Assembly: GCA_030824295.1 (NCBI GenBank)
Contig: JAVBYA010000444.1
Coordinates: 1-6,293 of the forward strand
Length of the DNA: 6,293 nt
Direction: 5' to 3'
Source: Bacteroidota bacterium
GTDB lineage: Bacteria > Bacteroidota > Ignavibacteria > UBA10030 > UBA8401
Shown here one piece after another: positions 1 through 6,293 of this stretch. Position 1 is the first letter of the stretch; every line of letters starts with the position of its first letter. The notes beneath the pieces are model-generated. The model did not search any database, had not been told where the DNA came from, and saw nothing but the letters and a program-made list of their open reading frames with translations. Made by a program: the position numbers and the translations under genes.

Positions 1-1507
1 CCGGGATCTCATCGAACGCCAATTCCGGGAATCCGGTCTGCATTGAAAGCACTTTCGTCTTGAACGGCATTCGATTGTCGGTGTTCGTATGGATCGTGGC
101 ACTGGAGCTGGCATCGGTCGAAACACTGTCGATCGGCGCGAAGTCCACCAGTGCATCGAAATCAGAGTACGAGACATTCGCAGGGAACGTGGAGGTGAAC
201 ACCACTTTGCCGCCGTCCTGAGTATACTTGAAGAGGCCGATCTGTGCCGGCAAATAGCTCGGATAGAGATCGCTTGCCCAGAGGACCATGCTGAAGAGCT
301 TGAATGTTTCGAAGAGTGCCGGGTTCATCGTTGCGGGCACCATGGCGCCGAACTTCTGTTTGAGCAGCTGGTTCTGCTTCTCATCCGCCGTCAGACCGAA
401 ACCGACATCCATGATATCAAAGTTGCCGTAGGTCGTCCCCGGCATGGACGTTAACAGAGCATTGCTGTAGCGTTTAAGCGCTGAATCGCGTTCTGCCAGA
501 CTCGAGATGGTGTGCAGATAATCGGACACCACGAGGAGTTTGCTCTTCGGTTTCTTCACATACCACATCCGGGTGACGGGATTGGACGGCATCGTCGTTG
601 CGGCACTGTATTCCCCCGCCACATCCTTCGCCTGAAGATAGAGGATATTTTTCGCATTGAGTTTCAATCCCTTGAGCGTTCCGCGGAACTGCAGCGGTGC
701 CGTGCCGGTATAGACATTCACGTCAACATCGCCGGTCGCGGTATCGGTCCTGTTCCTTGGAGCGATGAGGGTCACGGATTTTATCGCACTGGTCACGGTG
801 AACCAGCGGTCAGCGGTGCTCGTATCGTTCAACGCAAGGCGGTACGTGAGGATCGTATTGTCACCGTCCACATCGGTGCCGTACCAAGAGAATGTTGCCA
901 CGGTAAAGGTCGATTCCGGCTGCTGAACGGTCTGCGAATCGACAGGATTGACAGCATAGAACACTTTCGGAGGTGTATTGCGGATCGGAAGGAGTTGCGC
1001 GGCACTCTTGGTATCCAATGCACCGTTCATCGAAGTGAGTTCAACATCACTGCCGTCCAGGATCCCGTTGCGGTTCACATCCCAATACGGACGCGGGGTC
1101 AGACGGACAGCATCCCCTTCCTTCAACAGTGTATGCTGGCCGAAGGTATTGTCGACCGAACGTGCCACGATCGTAAAGAGACTGCGCTGTTTAGCGAGAG
1201 GAAGCCCGATGATACTGTCGTTCCGCAGCGTCCACGTATATGTGAAGGTATCCGGATAGCTCACGGAAGCCGCTGCGACCGATTCCGGTGTGGCGATCAG
1301 GAACCCGCGCACGAAACCATCCGGGTCCTCGCCATACCAATAGGCATGCTGACGCGATGAGGTCTCATTCAACAACTGATTGGATGAGAGCCAGAGGCGC
1401 GTTGCCGGGGGCTGGTTCGGCTTCGGATCGTTCGGCAGGTCCTGCTGACAGGACCACGCCAGAACGGCGAAGAGGAAAAGGATGCTATGTCGGACTGTGT
1501 TCGTCAT
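1..1507 (-). CDS. Exported lipoprotein with two Ig-like repeats and a possible GATase-like C-terminal region (3' end outside window)
   Basis: The frame is open for 502 codons from the ATG at 1507 to the window edge, so the C-terminus is missing. Residues 1-20 look like a lipoprotein signal: a short polar start, the hydrophobic run ILFLFAVLA, then WSC with Cys20 as the lipidation site. The lipobox (A-W-S-C) is imperfect. Two related Ig-like segments follow. The first has WYGEDPDG at residues 57-64 and ends near ARSVDNTFG; the second has WYGTDVDG at 208-215 and ends near QAKDVAGEYS. Between them lies a calcium-loop-like motif, DVNRNGILDGSD (143-154). From residue 323 the pattern changes to alternating hydrophobic strands (KLLVVSD, FDIMDVG, FSMVLWASD, GGKVVFTST), resembling the Rossmann/GATase-like domains found at the end of many FCB-group lipoproteins. 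No catalytic Cys-His-Glu set is visible. It probably shares a transcript with the gene at 1556-3802, 48 bases upstream. The molecular function is unknown. The lipoprotein call is fairly sure; the C-terminal fold is an inference. Confidence 0.88.
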   Translation of the reverse strand, partial: MTNTVRHSILFLFAVLAWSCQQDLPNDPKPNQPPATRLWLSSNQLLNETSSRQHAYWYGEDPDGFVRGFLIATPESVAAASVSYPDTFTYTWTLRNDSIIGLPLAKQRSLFTIVARSVDNTFGQHTLLKEGDAVRLTPRPYWDVNRNGILDGSDVELTSMNGALDTKSAAQLLPIRNTPPKVFYAVNPVDSQTVQQPESTFTVATFSWYGTDVDGDNTILTYRLALNDTSTADRWFTVTSAIKSVTLIAPRNRTDTATGDVDVNVYTGTAPLQFRGTLKGLKLNAKNILYLQAKDVAGEYSAATTMPSNPVTRMWYVKKPKSKLLVVSDYLHTISSLAERDSALKRYSNALLTSMPGTTYGNFDIMDVGFGLTADEKQNQLLKQKFGAMVPATMNPALFETFKLFSMVLWASDLYPSYLPAQIGLFKYTQDGGKVVFTSTFPANVSYSDFDALVDFAPIDSVSTDASSSATIHTNTDNRMPFKTKVLSMQTGFPELAFDEIP

Positions 1508-1514
1508 GATTCGA

Positions 1515-1544
1515 GTTCCGGCGCAGCGCAAACCGCGCCGGAAC
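1515..1544 (-). promoter_or_regulatory. Intercistronic 10-bp perfect hairpin overlapping the ribosome-binding region
   Basis: The arms gttccggcgc (1515-1524) and gcgccggaac (1535-1544) are exact reverse complements around a 10-base loop. The hairpin lies between the stop of the 748-residue gene (1556-1558) and the ATG of the lipoprotein gene (1507). On the minus strand it is followed by CTCGAATC rather than a T run, so it is not a standard intrinsic terminator. The only Shine-Dalgarno-like bases before the lipoprotein ATG (GGAA, 8 bases upstream of it) lie inside the 3' arm and would be paired. It may limit translation of the lipoprotein or protect the 3' end of the upstream message. The structure is seen in the sequence; the role is inferred. 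Confidence 0.6.
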
Positions 1545-1555
1545 AATGGAGCTGA

Positions 1556-3802
1556 TTACTTGATGAGCAGCATCTTCTTCACCTGCGTGAATCCACCGGA
1601 GGAGATGCGGTAGAGATACATCCCGCTTGCCAGTTTCGATGCATCGAACGTCACGGAATAGGTGCCGGCCGACTGCACTTCATTCACCAGCGAAGCCACT
1701 TCCTGTCCGACGATGTTGAACACCTTTACAGACACAGCGCCGGCCATCGGGATGGCATAGCGAAGGGTCGTGGTCGGGTTGAACGGATTCGGGAAGTTCT
1801 GTTCAAGTGAATACTCGGTCGCGACCGTATTCGTGCGGCGCACGCTGTTGGGATTGAATCCGACATAATCGGCATTCGTCCGCGGAGCGACCTTGTAACG
1901 GCCGTTGCTGTAATATAGAACGCCGGTCACAGAAGCGAACTTGTTCCCTACTTTCACGATGGTCATCCCCACAGCCGTATCAGCCAGCTGATTGGAATAG
2001 GTATTGCGTCCGTCGCGGCGGACGAGGATGGACTGCGAGCTGTTGCTGATCCAATATTCGGTCGGTTCTGCGAAGACCGGATCGATCGCCGTCACGGTCA
2101 CGGAATCGAACTGCACGAGCATACCTTCATACGGTTCTGCATCAACGTTACCGTTGCTTGCTGCATCACCGAAGCGTTCGGTCTTGAACTTCAACGGAGC
2201 CGGGATCGGCCGGCCGCTTGCGGCAACACGTCCTTTGGTGATGTTCCCCAAACGGGTCACATCGAAATTCTCCTGAATGGTACCGGTCACAACAACGCTG
2301 TCCCCCATCTTGAATTTCGTCATGATGGAATCCGGACCGGTGAGCCACAGACCGCTGAACGGAGCCGTGCCGCTTTGGATGTACCATGCGTTCGCACCGG
2401 CAGCTGTCAACGGCGAGATTCGGAGTGCCGATGTATCTGCAGTGATGACACCGCCGACGCTGTCAATAGCACCGACGTACGGGCTGCGTCCGTTGATATA
2501 CGATGTTGCCTGGATATCGCTCGGTGCGAGCACCGGCTTGGTGGAACGGTCGACCACAGTGTAGATGAAGAACCCTTTGGACGAATCATACTGAGTCAAC
2601 GCACCGCTGTTCGCGAGGATGGTGACCTGATTGTCCGTGTCGGTCGCTTTCACGAAGTAGCGCACCGTGCTGCCGGGTGCCTGCGCCGGGATGGCTCCGG
2701 TCGAGATCGAATCCGTTCCGCCCGGAGTGCTCATGGCAATGGTCTGCCATGCACCGTTATTGACGCTGTACAAAAGCTGCTGCGATGCGAGCGGTGCGCC
2801 GCTGACGACTGCTGAGGTCTGCTTGTACACTTTTGCCGTGATGACAGCCTGACTGTCCTTGCCGACGATCACCGGATTACGGCGATGCGTCGTCAGACCA
2901 GGTGCGATCTTTCCATAGACAACATCTTCGGGCCAGATCGGGCAGATACGATATCCGCGGTTCGATTCACTGCCGGAGGAAGTAGCGATATATCCGCGCA
3001 GAGTGTCGATCTTCGTTCCAACCGGAGGAACCTTATAATTCGGATCTCCCGGAACAACAACACTTCCGTGACCAATGGTGAAATAGTACGACCAGTCATA
3101 CATGGACAGCGTGTTGCCTTCAGCATCCGAAACAACCCACGTACCGCGGGCTGTGTTCAGTTGTGCAACGACCGTCAGATTGGTGAATTCGACCTGCTTC
3201 GCTTCATACGGCTCACCGGTCGTGAACATCACCTTACCACCGGGATTCGCTCCCTTGTTGAACGATGCGATGGAAGTTTTGTACGGTGCCGGGATCTTAT
3301 TACCGGAGGAAAGAATGTCGATGAACGTACCAACGAGCGGTACGAACTGTGAGATACTGTTCATATTGTTAAGGGGGAACTCATCGACATAACCGGTGAT
3401 GCGGATGATATCTCCCTTTTCGATGCTGTACATATTGTCCGCATCTGCCTGCGACGAATCACCGGGATAACGCACAAACAGACCGGTGAACGGCAAGGAA
3501 CCTGCGGCTCCCGTATCCACTAATGCCAGTGTTCGGCCGCCGCCGGTGTAGGTGATCACTTTCGGAGGGACGGCAACCAACGCGACCACCTGAACAGTTT
3601 CACGGACGACTGCCGGAGGGATCGTGGAACCGAAGAACGGCGATGTCTGCAGACGGAAACGCGTGGAACCGATACCGAGTGAATCAGCAAGTTTCAATGA
3701 ATCCATCGGCACGGTTTGGATCTGTGCGATGGACACCGTACGATATGATTGTGACGTTGCGATGGTCGCGAATAAAACCAACAGTGTAAAGATTCTTTTC
3801 AT
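1556..3802 (-). CDS. Exported protein with duplicated OB-fold-like modules and a type A T9SS C-terminal sorting domain
   Basis: This complete 748-residue protein starts at an ATG with AGGAGG four bases upstream. Residues 1-19 are a Sec signal peptide (MKR, then IFTLLVLFATIA, cleavage near TSQS). Two related modules follow, at about residues 68-297 and 425-648. Shared landmarks are GDxxxxTG (130-137; 500-507), IPAP (170-173; 533-536) and EPYE followed by VxF (197-206; 556-565). The IPAP and YEGMLV wording matches the OB-fold domains known from YhcR/ExeM-type extracellular nucleases, but no nuclease domain is present. An Ig-like stretch separates the modules (about 303-417, with YSVNNGAW and VRYFVKATD). 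Residues 665-748 form the T9SS type A sorting domain: SLEQNFPNPFNPTT, then VKVFNIVGQEV, LASGMYLYRI and the end KKMLLIK. The protein is predicted to cross the outer membrane by T9SS and be released or anchored at the surface. It lies 79 bases after the 735-residue gene and is probably co-transcribed with it. A ligand-binding or adhesive role is a guess. Confidence 0.93.
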   Translation of the reverse strand: MKRIFTLLVLFATIATSQSYRTVSIAQIQTVPMDSLKLADSLGIGSTRFRLQTSPFFGSTIPPAVVRETVQVVALVAVPPKVITYTGGGRTLALVDTGAAGSLPFTGLFVRYPGDSSQADADNMYSIEKGDIIRITGYVDEFPLNNMNSISQFVPLVGTFIDILSSGNKIPAPYKTSIASFNKGANPGGKVMFTTGEPYEAKQVEFTNLTVVAQLNTARGTWVVSDAEGNTLSMYDWSYYFTIGHGSVVVPGDPNYKVPPVGTKIDTLRGYIATSSGSESNRGYRICPIWPEDVVYGKIAPGLTTHRRNPVIVGKDSQAVITAKVYKQTSAVVSGAPLASQQLLYSVNNGAWQTIAMSTPGGTDSISTGAIPAQAPGSTVRYFVKATDTDNQVTILANSGALTQYDSSKGFFIYTVVDRSTKPVLAPSDIQATSYINGRSPYVGAIDSVGGVITADTSALRISPLTAAGANAWYIQSGTAPFSGLWLTGPDSIMTKFKMGDSVVVTGTIQENFDVTRLGNITKGRVAASGRPIPAPLKFKTERFGDAASNGNVDAEPYEGMLVQFDSVTVTAIDPVFAEPTEYWISNSSQSILVRRDGRNTYSNQLADTAVGMTIVKVGNKFASVTGVLYYSNGRYKVAPRTNADYVGFNPNSVRRTNTVATEYSLEQNFPNPFNPTTTLRYAIPMAGAVSVKVFNIVGQEVASLVNEVQSAGTYSVTFDASKLASGMYLYRISSGGFTQVKKMLLIK

Positions 3803-3806
3803 CTCT

Positions 3807-3812
3807 CCTCCT
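3807..3812 (-). promoter_or_regulatory. Strong Shine-Dalgarno site (AGGAGG) for the 748-residue gene
   Basis: The minus strand reads GAGGAGGAGAG directly before the ATG at 3802, giving AGGAGG with a four-base spacer, or an overlapping GGAGGA register. It fixes the start codon of the gene. It is far stronger than anything before the two neighbouring genes, so this protein may be translated at a higher rate from a shared message. Confidence 0.8.
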
Positions 3813-3881
3813 CTATCTATTGAGCGTGTAGTGTATTGATGTTGTTTTTAAAAATTCAATGTATCAGGATATTCTTTCGTC

Positions 3882-6089
3882 TTATTTCACGATGACGAAC
3901 TTGCCCCGTTTGATCTCGTTGGTCTCAAGGTTCTTCATCGTAAAGAGATACAGTCCTGTCGCGATCGCCTGGTCGAACTTGGTGATCAGATCCCATGCAT
4001 GCTCTCCGCCGGCGAATGTTGCCGGAAGCCCGAGCGAATTGAAGTCATCGAACCATTTGATGCCGGAGCCGTCATACGTTGCCGCATCATGCTGCAGTTC
4101 CGCAACGATATCGCCCGAAACAGTATATATAGTGATCGCTGCTTTGCGCGGGAGATTGCGGAAATAGATCTTGCGCGTTCTCTCACCCGTACCGTCCCAC
4201 GCTGCATTCGCGTAGTATGGATTGGGATAGACGATCACGTCACGTTTATCATCGTTGGACAAGGCCGGAAGACCGGGGATGACGCGTTTGATCACTTTCG
4301 CGCTCTCCAGACTCGGAAGACCATTCGCCGAATCACCGCGGTCGAATGCGCTCACACCATACAGATACTGCCAGCCGTTCAGCGTGGTGATATTGTCCCC
4401 TTTCGGCGGGAACTGATATCGGCAATAGACCGTGTCCGTTCCATTGATGAACACTTTGGGAGTATCCAGGCGGATAGCATCGAATCCTGTATTATATCCG
4501 ATCGTGTTGCCGGAACGGTCGAACTCGCCGATCTGCTGCATGGAGAAGAGGAAATTCTCAGGATTGGCGATCTCGGCGCCGGGATTGGAACGATAGACGC
4601 GGTACCCCTCGAAATCGAACTGACGGCTGATGGGATCGAAGCTCTGCTCCGCTTCGATGCTGTCCCAATAGATGGTCACACGCTGGTCGTCCACCACTGT
4701 GAACACTTTTGGCTGCTTCGGAGGCTGCGGAAGCGTGAAATGGTCCAGAGTACCGTTACCGTTGATATCCTCGCCGGCATCCAATCGGTTGTTGCCGTTC
4801 AGATCCTCGCCGTTATATGCCTGCTGCGCCCAGCCGGCATTGGAATACAGCTGAGTGCGGAACTGCGGGCTCCGGTAATCATCAGAAGGTGCTCCGCTGC
4901 CGACCTTTTTTGCTGCGATCATACCGTAAACGACCTGCACACTGTCGCCGGGAGCCAAAGTACGGAACGGTCCGACCGACACAAGATTGGTCATACTCGT
5001 CGGTGCTTCACCGTCCGTCAGATTGTCCGATGCCTTCACCGATGTTGCACGTCCGAGCGCTTCGATATTCACCTTCGGCATCATGGTGGACAAGCGCTGA
5101 TACTTACCGCGGAACGGTTCGGATTGGTTATCGTCGAACTCCGGCGTTGCATACGCATTCACGCCGTTACGGAACTTCCAGCCGTTGTAATAGGTGTTCT
5201 TATAGAGGTCGCCGAGAGAATCGAGCAGCGCCGTTCCGAACGTACCGGCGGAATCACGCTTGAGCGGGAACGGGACCGTACCCAGAAGTTTCACCGCCGC
5301 ATAACTGTTGGCAGGAACATCGTTGCCGCCGATACCGAAATCGAATGCATATCCCATACGCAGTGAATCGATATATCCCTGACCCACGCGACCGTAGAAC
5401 GATGCGGTGTTGGAGAGCGGTCGTCCGAAGAGTTTGGTGTTGCGGATGGCGTTCTGTCCCCACAGTCCCACATGCAGTCCATCGATCGTATCTGTTCCGG
5501 TGTTCTTGAGTGTATAATTGAGGATGATGAAGAAATCAGCGAACGGGAAGTTCCAGGCGTAGGTTTCAAGGCGGATATCGATACCGAGCGGAGTATGACT
5601 CTGGATCGTATCGCCGGTAGAGGGGTTGCGGGTGTTCTTCTCGGTGAAGCTCATCACGTAATCCTGATGGCTCACCGCGTTGTTGTCAAAGAATGCGGAT
5701 TCACCGAGGATGGAACGCTGCAGGATCACAGCTCCTTCGGCATTGGTCATTTCGAAGCCGGCACTGAGCCGGGACGTGGTATTCTCGTTGGAGATAGCGG
5801 TCGAAACGTAGGCATTACCGTCGCTCCGTTTTCGTCCGCCGATCCAGAGACCGCCATAGCCGAGATGCTCGATACCGGAACCTTTGGGGTATTCGAAGGA
5901 AGGCTGCGTGGGCCAGGTGACGAATCCGGTGCCGATCACGCCGTAATTGGTGATGGTCAGTCCGACGTTCCCGATACTGGTGTATTTAGTGCCGTCATCA
6001 TCGGCAGCTCTCGACAAACGCTGTCCGTACAACGGAGCGATGACGAGAATAGCGAGAACAAAGACGATACTACGACGGTGTAGGGGCAA
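3882..6089 (-). CDS. Large exported surface protein with FN3-like domain, calcium loop and T9SS-like C-terminus
   Basis: This complete 735-residue protein begins at a TTG codon. No in-frame ATG or GTG lies between the predicted promoter and the signal peptide, and no Shine-Dalgarno sequence is visible. Residues 1-22 form a signal peptide (LHRR, then SIVFVLAILVIAPLYG). The N-terminal region has NYGVIGTGF, FEYPKGSG and GGLWIGGRK, a pattern seen in large uncharacterised exported proteins of Ignavibacteria-like bacteria. A calcium-loop-like motif sits at 429-440 (D429, N431, N433, D437, E440), followed by a weaker second one from D441. An FN3-like domain spans about 458-603 (VTIYWDS, FEGYRVYRS, YLYGVSAFDRGD). 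Residues 616-735 resemble a surface-sorting domain: VIVYPNPYY, KIYFRNLP, ITIYTVSGDIV, TGLYLFTM, and the end RGKFVIVK. This is a variant without the FNP motif of the next gene. It is the first gene after the promoter. The likely role is a surface or extracellular structural protein; no enzyme motif was found. Confidence 0.92.
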   Translation of the reverse strand: MPLHRRSIVFVLAILVIAPLYGQRLSRAADDDGTKYTSIGNVGLTITNYGVIGTGFVTWPTQPSFEYPKGSGIEHLGYGGLWIGGRKRSDGNAYVSTAISNENTTSRLSAGFEMTNAEGAVILQRSILGESAFFDNNAVSHQDYVMSFTEKNTRNPSTGDTIQSHTPLGIDIRLETYAWNFPFADFFIILNYTLKNTGTDTIDGLHVGLWGQNAIRNTKLFGRPLSNTASFYGRVGQGYIDSLRMGYAFDFGIGGNDVPANSYAAVKLLGTVPFPLKRDSAGTFGTALLDSLGDLYKNTYYNGWKFRNGVNAYATPEFDDNQSEPFRGKYQRLSTMMPKVNIEALGRATSVKASDNLTDGEAPTSMTNLVSVGPFRTLAPGDSVQVVYGMIAAKKVGSGAPSDDYRSPQFRTQLYSNAGWAQQAYNGEDLNGNNRLDAGEDINGNGTLDHFTLPQPPKQPKVFTVVDDQRVTIYWDSIEAEQSFDPISRQFDFEGYRVYRSNPGAEIANPENFLFSMQQIGEFDRSGNTIGYNTGFDAIRLDTPKVFINGTDTVYCRYQFPPKGDNITTLNGWQYLYGVSAFDRGDSANGLPSLESAKVIKRVIPGLPALSNDDKRDVIVYPNPYYANAAWDGTGERTRKIYFRNLPRKAAITIYTVSGDIVAELQHDAATYDGSGIKWFDDFNSLGLPATFAGGEHAWDLITKFDQAIATGLYLFTMKNLETNEIKRGKFVIVK

Positions 6090-6095
6090 AGAGAT

Positions 6096-6107
6096 ACGAT
6101 TTATCGT
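6096..6107. promoter_or_regulatory. Short inverted repeat in the 5' leader of the 735-residue gene
   Basis: The arms acgat and atcgt flank a two-base centre. The element lies between the predicted transcription start (about 6121) and the TTG start codon. It is too tight for a stable RNA hairpin but has the shape of a small operator. A 12-base element can occur by chance, so this is a weak call. Confidence 0.2.
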
Positions 6108-6128
6108 GATTGGATGATAGCGTAGGAA

Positions 6129-6157
6129 AATATACGCTCAATTGGAGAGAAAAACAA
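6129..6157 (-). promoter_or_regulatory. Predicted sigma70-type promoter for the three-gene unit
   Basis: On the minus strand, TTGTTT (-35, at 6152-6157) is followed by a 17-base spacer and TATATT (-10, at 6129-6134). Transcription would begin near 6121, giving a leader of about 30 bases before the TTG start at 6089. The site lies between the terminator of the LysM gene and the 735-residue gene, where a promoter is expected. No comparable promoter was seen before the next two genes. Confidence 0.55.
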
Positions 6158-6190
6158 GAAGCAGATGGGAAGTTCACAGAAAGGAAACAT

Positions 6191-6208
6191 GGGGAGCCGA
6201 GGCTCCCC
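6191..6208 (-). terminator. Intrinsic terminator of the LysM-domain gene
   Basis: A perfect GC-rich stem (ggggagc with gctcccc, loop of four bases) begins 12 bases after the TAG stop of the LysM gene. On the minus strand it is followed by the T-rich stretch ATGTTTCCTTTCTG. The tail is interrupted by other bases, so termination may be moderate. On the plus strand the stem is followed by GGTATCTC, so it would not act in that direction. Confidence 0.65.
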
Positions 6209-6220
6209 GGTATCTCACTT

Positions 6221-6293
6221 CTAACTTTGGACCTTCAGTTTCTGGCCCACCATAATGCGGGATGTGCGGAGATCGTTCCATTTCTTCAGGTCA
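6221..6293 (-). CDS. C-terminal end of a LysM-domain (peptidoglycan-binding) protein, 5' part outside window
   Basis: Only the last 23 residues and the TAG stop (6221-6223) are present. The segment reads LKKWNDLR, then SRIMVGQKLKV, then QS. It matches the second half of a LysM repeat, where the 'L..WN.L....I..GQ.L.V' pattern is diagnostic. LysM domains bind the glycan chains of peptidoglycan or chitin. A LysM unit at the extreme C-terminus is common in MltD-type lytic transglycosylases and in cell-wall peptidases, but the catalytic part is outside the window, so the enzyme type cannot be stated. A terminator follows directly, so this gene ends its own transcription unit and is separate from the three genes downstream. 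Confidence 0.8.
   Translation of the reverse strand, partial: DLKKWNDLRTSRIMVGQKLKVQS

Noticed and set aside
512..1360. Plus-strand open frame of 282 codons opposite the lipoprotein gene
   Set aside because: It has the same codon-aligned antisense register, and the translation has no domain or signal. The minus strand encodes a coherent lipoprotein across the whole stretch.
2375..2815. Plus-strand open frame of 146 codons opposite the 748-residue gene
   Set aside because: It is a codon-aligned antisense shadow. The Arg/Asp/Cys-rich product looks random.
3845..3854. T5A5 palindrome in the gap between the two large genes
   Set aside because: It has no GC stem and no separate loop, so it cannot act as an intrinsic terminator. 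It is more likely simple AT-rich spacer.
3813..3881. Possible second promoter (TTGAAT, about 16 bases, then AATACA) before the 748-residue gene
   Set aside because: The -10 match is poor and the region is AT-rich, so such matches are expected by chance. Co-transcription from the upstream promoter explains the layout.
3999..5366. Long plus-strand open frame of 455 codons opposite the 735-residue gene
   Set aside because: It lies in exact codon register with the minus-strand gene, so its stops can only arise opposite TTA, CTA or TCA codons, which that gene rarely uses. The product is rich in Arg, His, Cys and Ile with no recognisable domain, whereas the minus-strand product has a signal peptide and clear domains.
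5472..6083. Plus-strand open frame of 203 codons near the right side
   Set aside because: It is again codon-aligned and antisense to the start of the 735-residue gene, with no family resemblance.
1..6293. CRISPR array, tRNA, rRNA, insertion sequence or integration site
   Set aside because: No regularly spaced direct repeats, cloverleaf sequence, transposase motif or terminal inverted repeats were seen. Coding sequence fills almost the entire window.

Overview
The window looks like chromosome from a member of the Fibrobacteres-Chlorobi-Bacteroidetes (FCB) group, most likely the Ignavibacteria/Kapabacteria side. The main evidence is the C-terminus of the middle gene. It carries the 'NFPNPFNPTT' type A sorting signal of the type IX secretion system (T9SS), a wording typical of Ignavibacteria and relatives. 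Base composition is moderate (about half G+C by eye). One gene has a full AGGAGG ribosome binding site, which fits Ignavibacteria/Chlorobi better than the SD-poor Bacteroidia. The placement is an inference from protein style, not from a marker gene.

Every supported gene is on the minus strand, so the window reads from right to left. At the right edge (6221-6293) is the last part of a LysM-domain protein, followed by a compact hairpin terminator (6191-6208). A good sigma70-type promoter (6129-6157) comes next and drives a 735-residue exported protein (3882-6089). That protein has an FN3-like domain, a calcium-loop motif and a surface-sorting-like C-terminus. After 79 bases and a strong ribosome binding site comes a 748-residue exported protein (1556-3802), built from two copies of an OB-fold-like module around an Ig-like domain, ending in a type A T9SS signal. 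After a further 48 bases, which contain a 10-bp perfect hairpin, comes a lipoprotein (1-1507) that runs off the left edge. It has two Ig-like repeats and a possible GATase-like/Rossmann-like region.

The three complete or nearly complete genes probably form one transcription unit. All three products are predicted to be exported: two carry T9SS-like C-termini and one is a lipoprotein. No catalytic residues can be named in any of them, so a structural, adhesive or binding role at the cell surface is the most economical reading. Nothing in the window indicates a mobile element, CRISPR array, tRNA or rRNA. The long open frames on the plus strand are explained as codon-aligned shadows of these genes.
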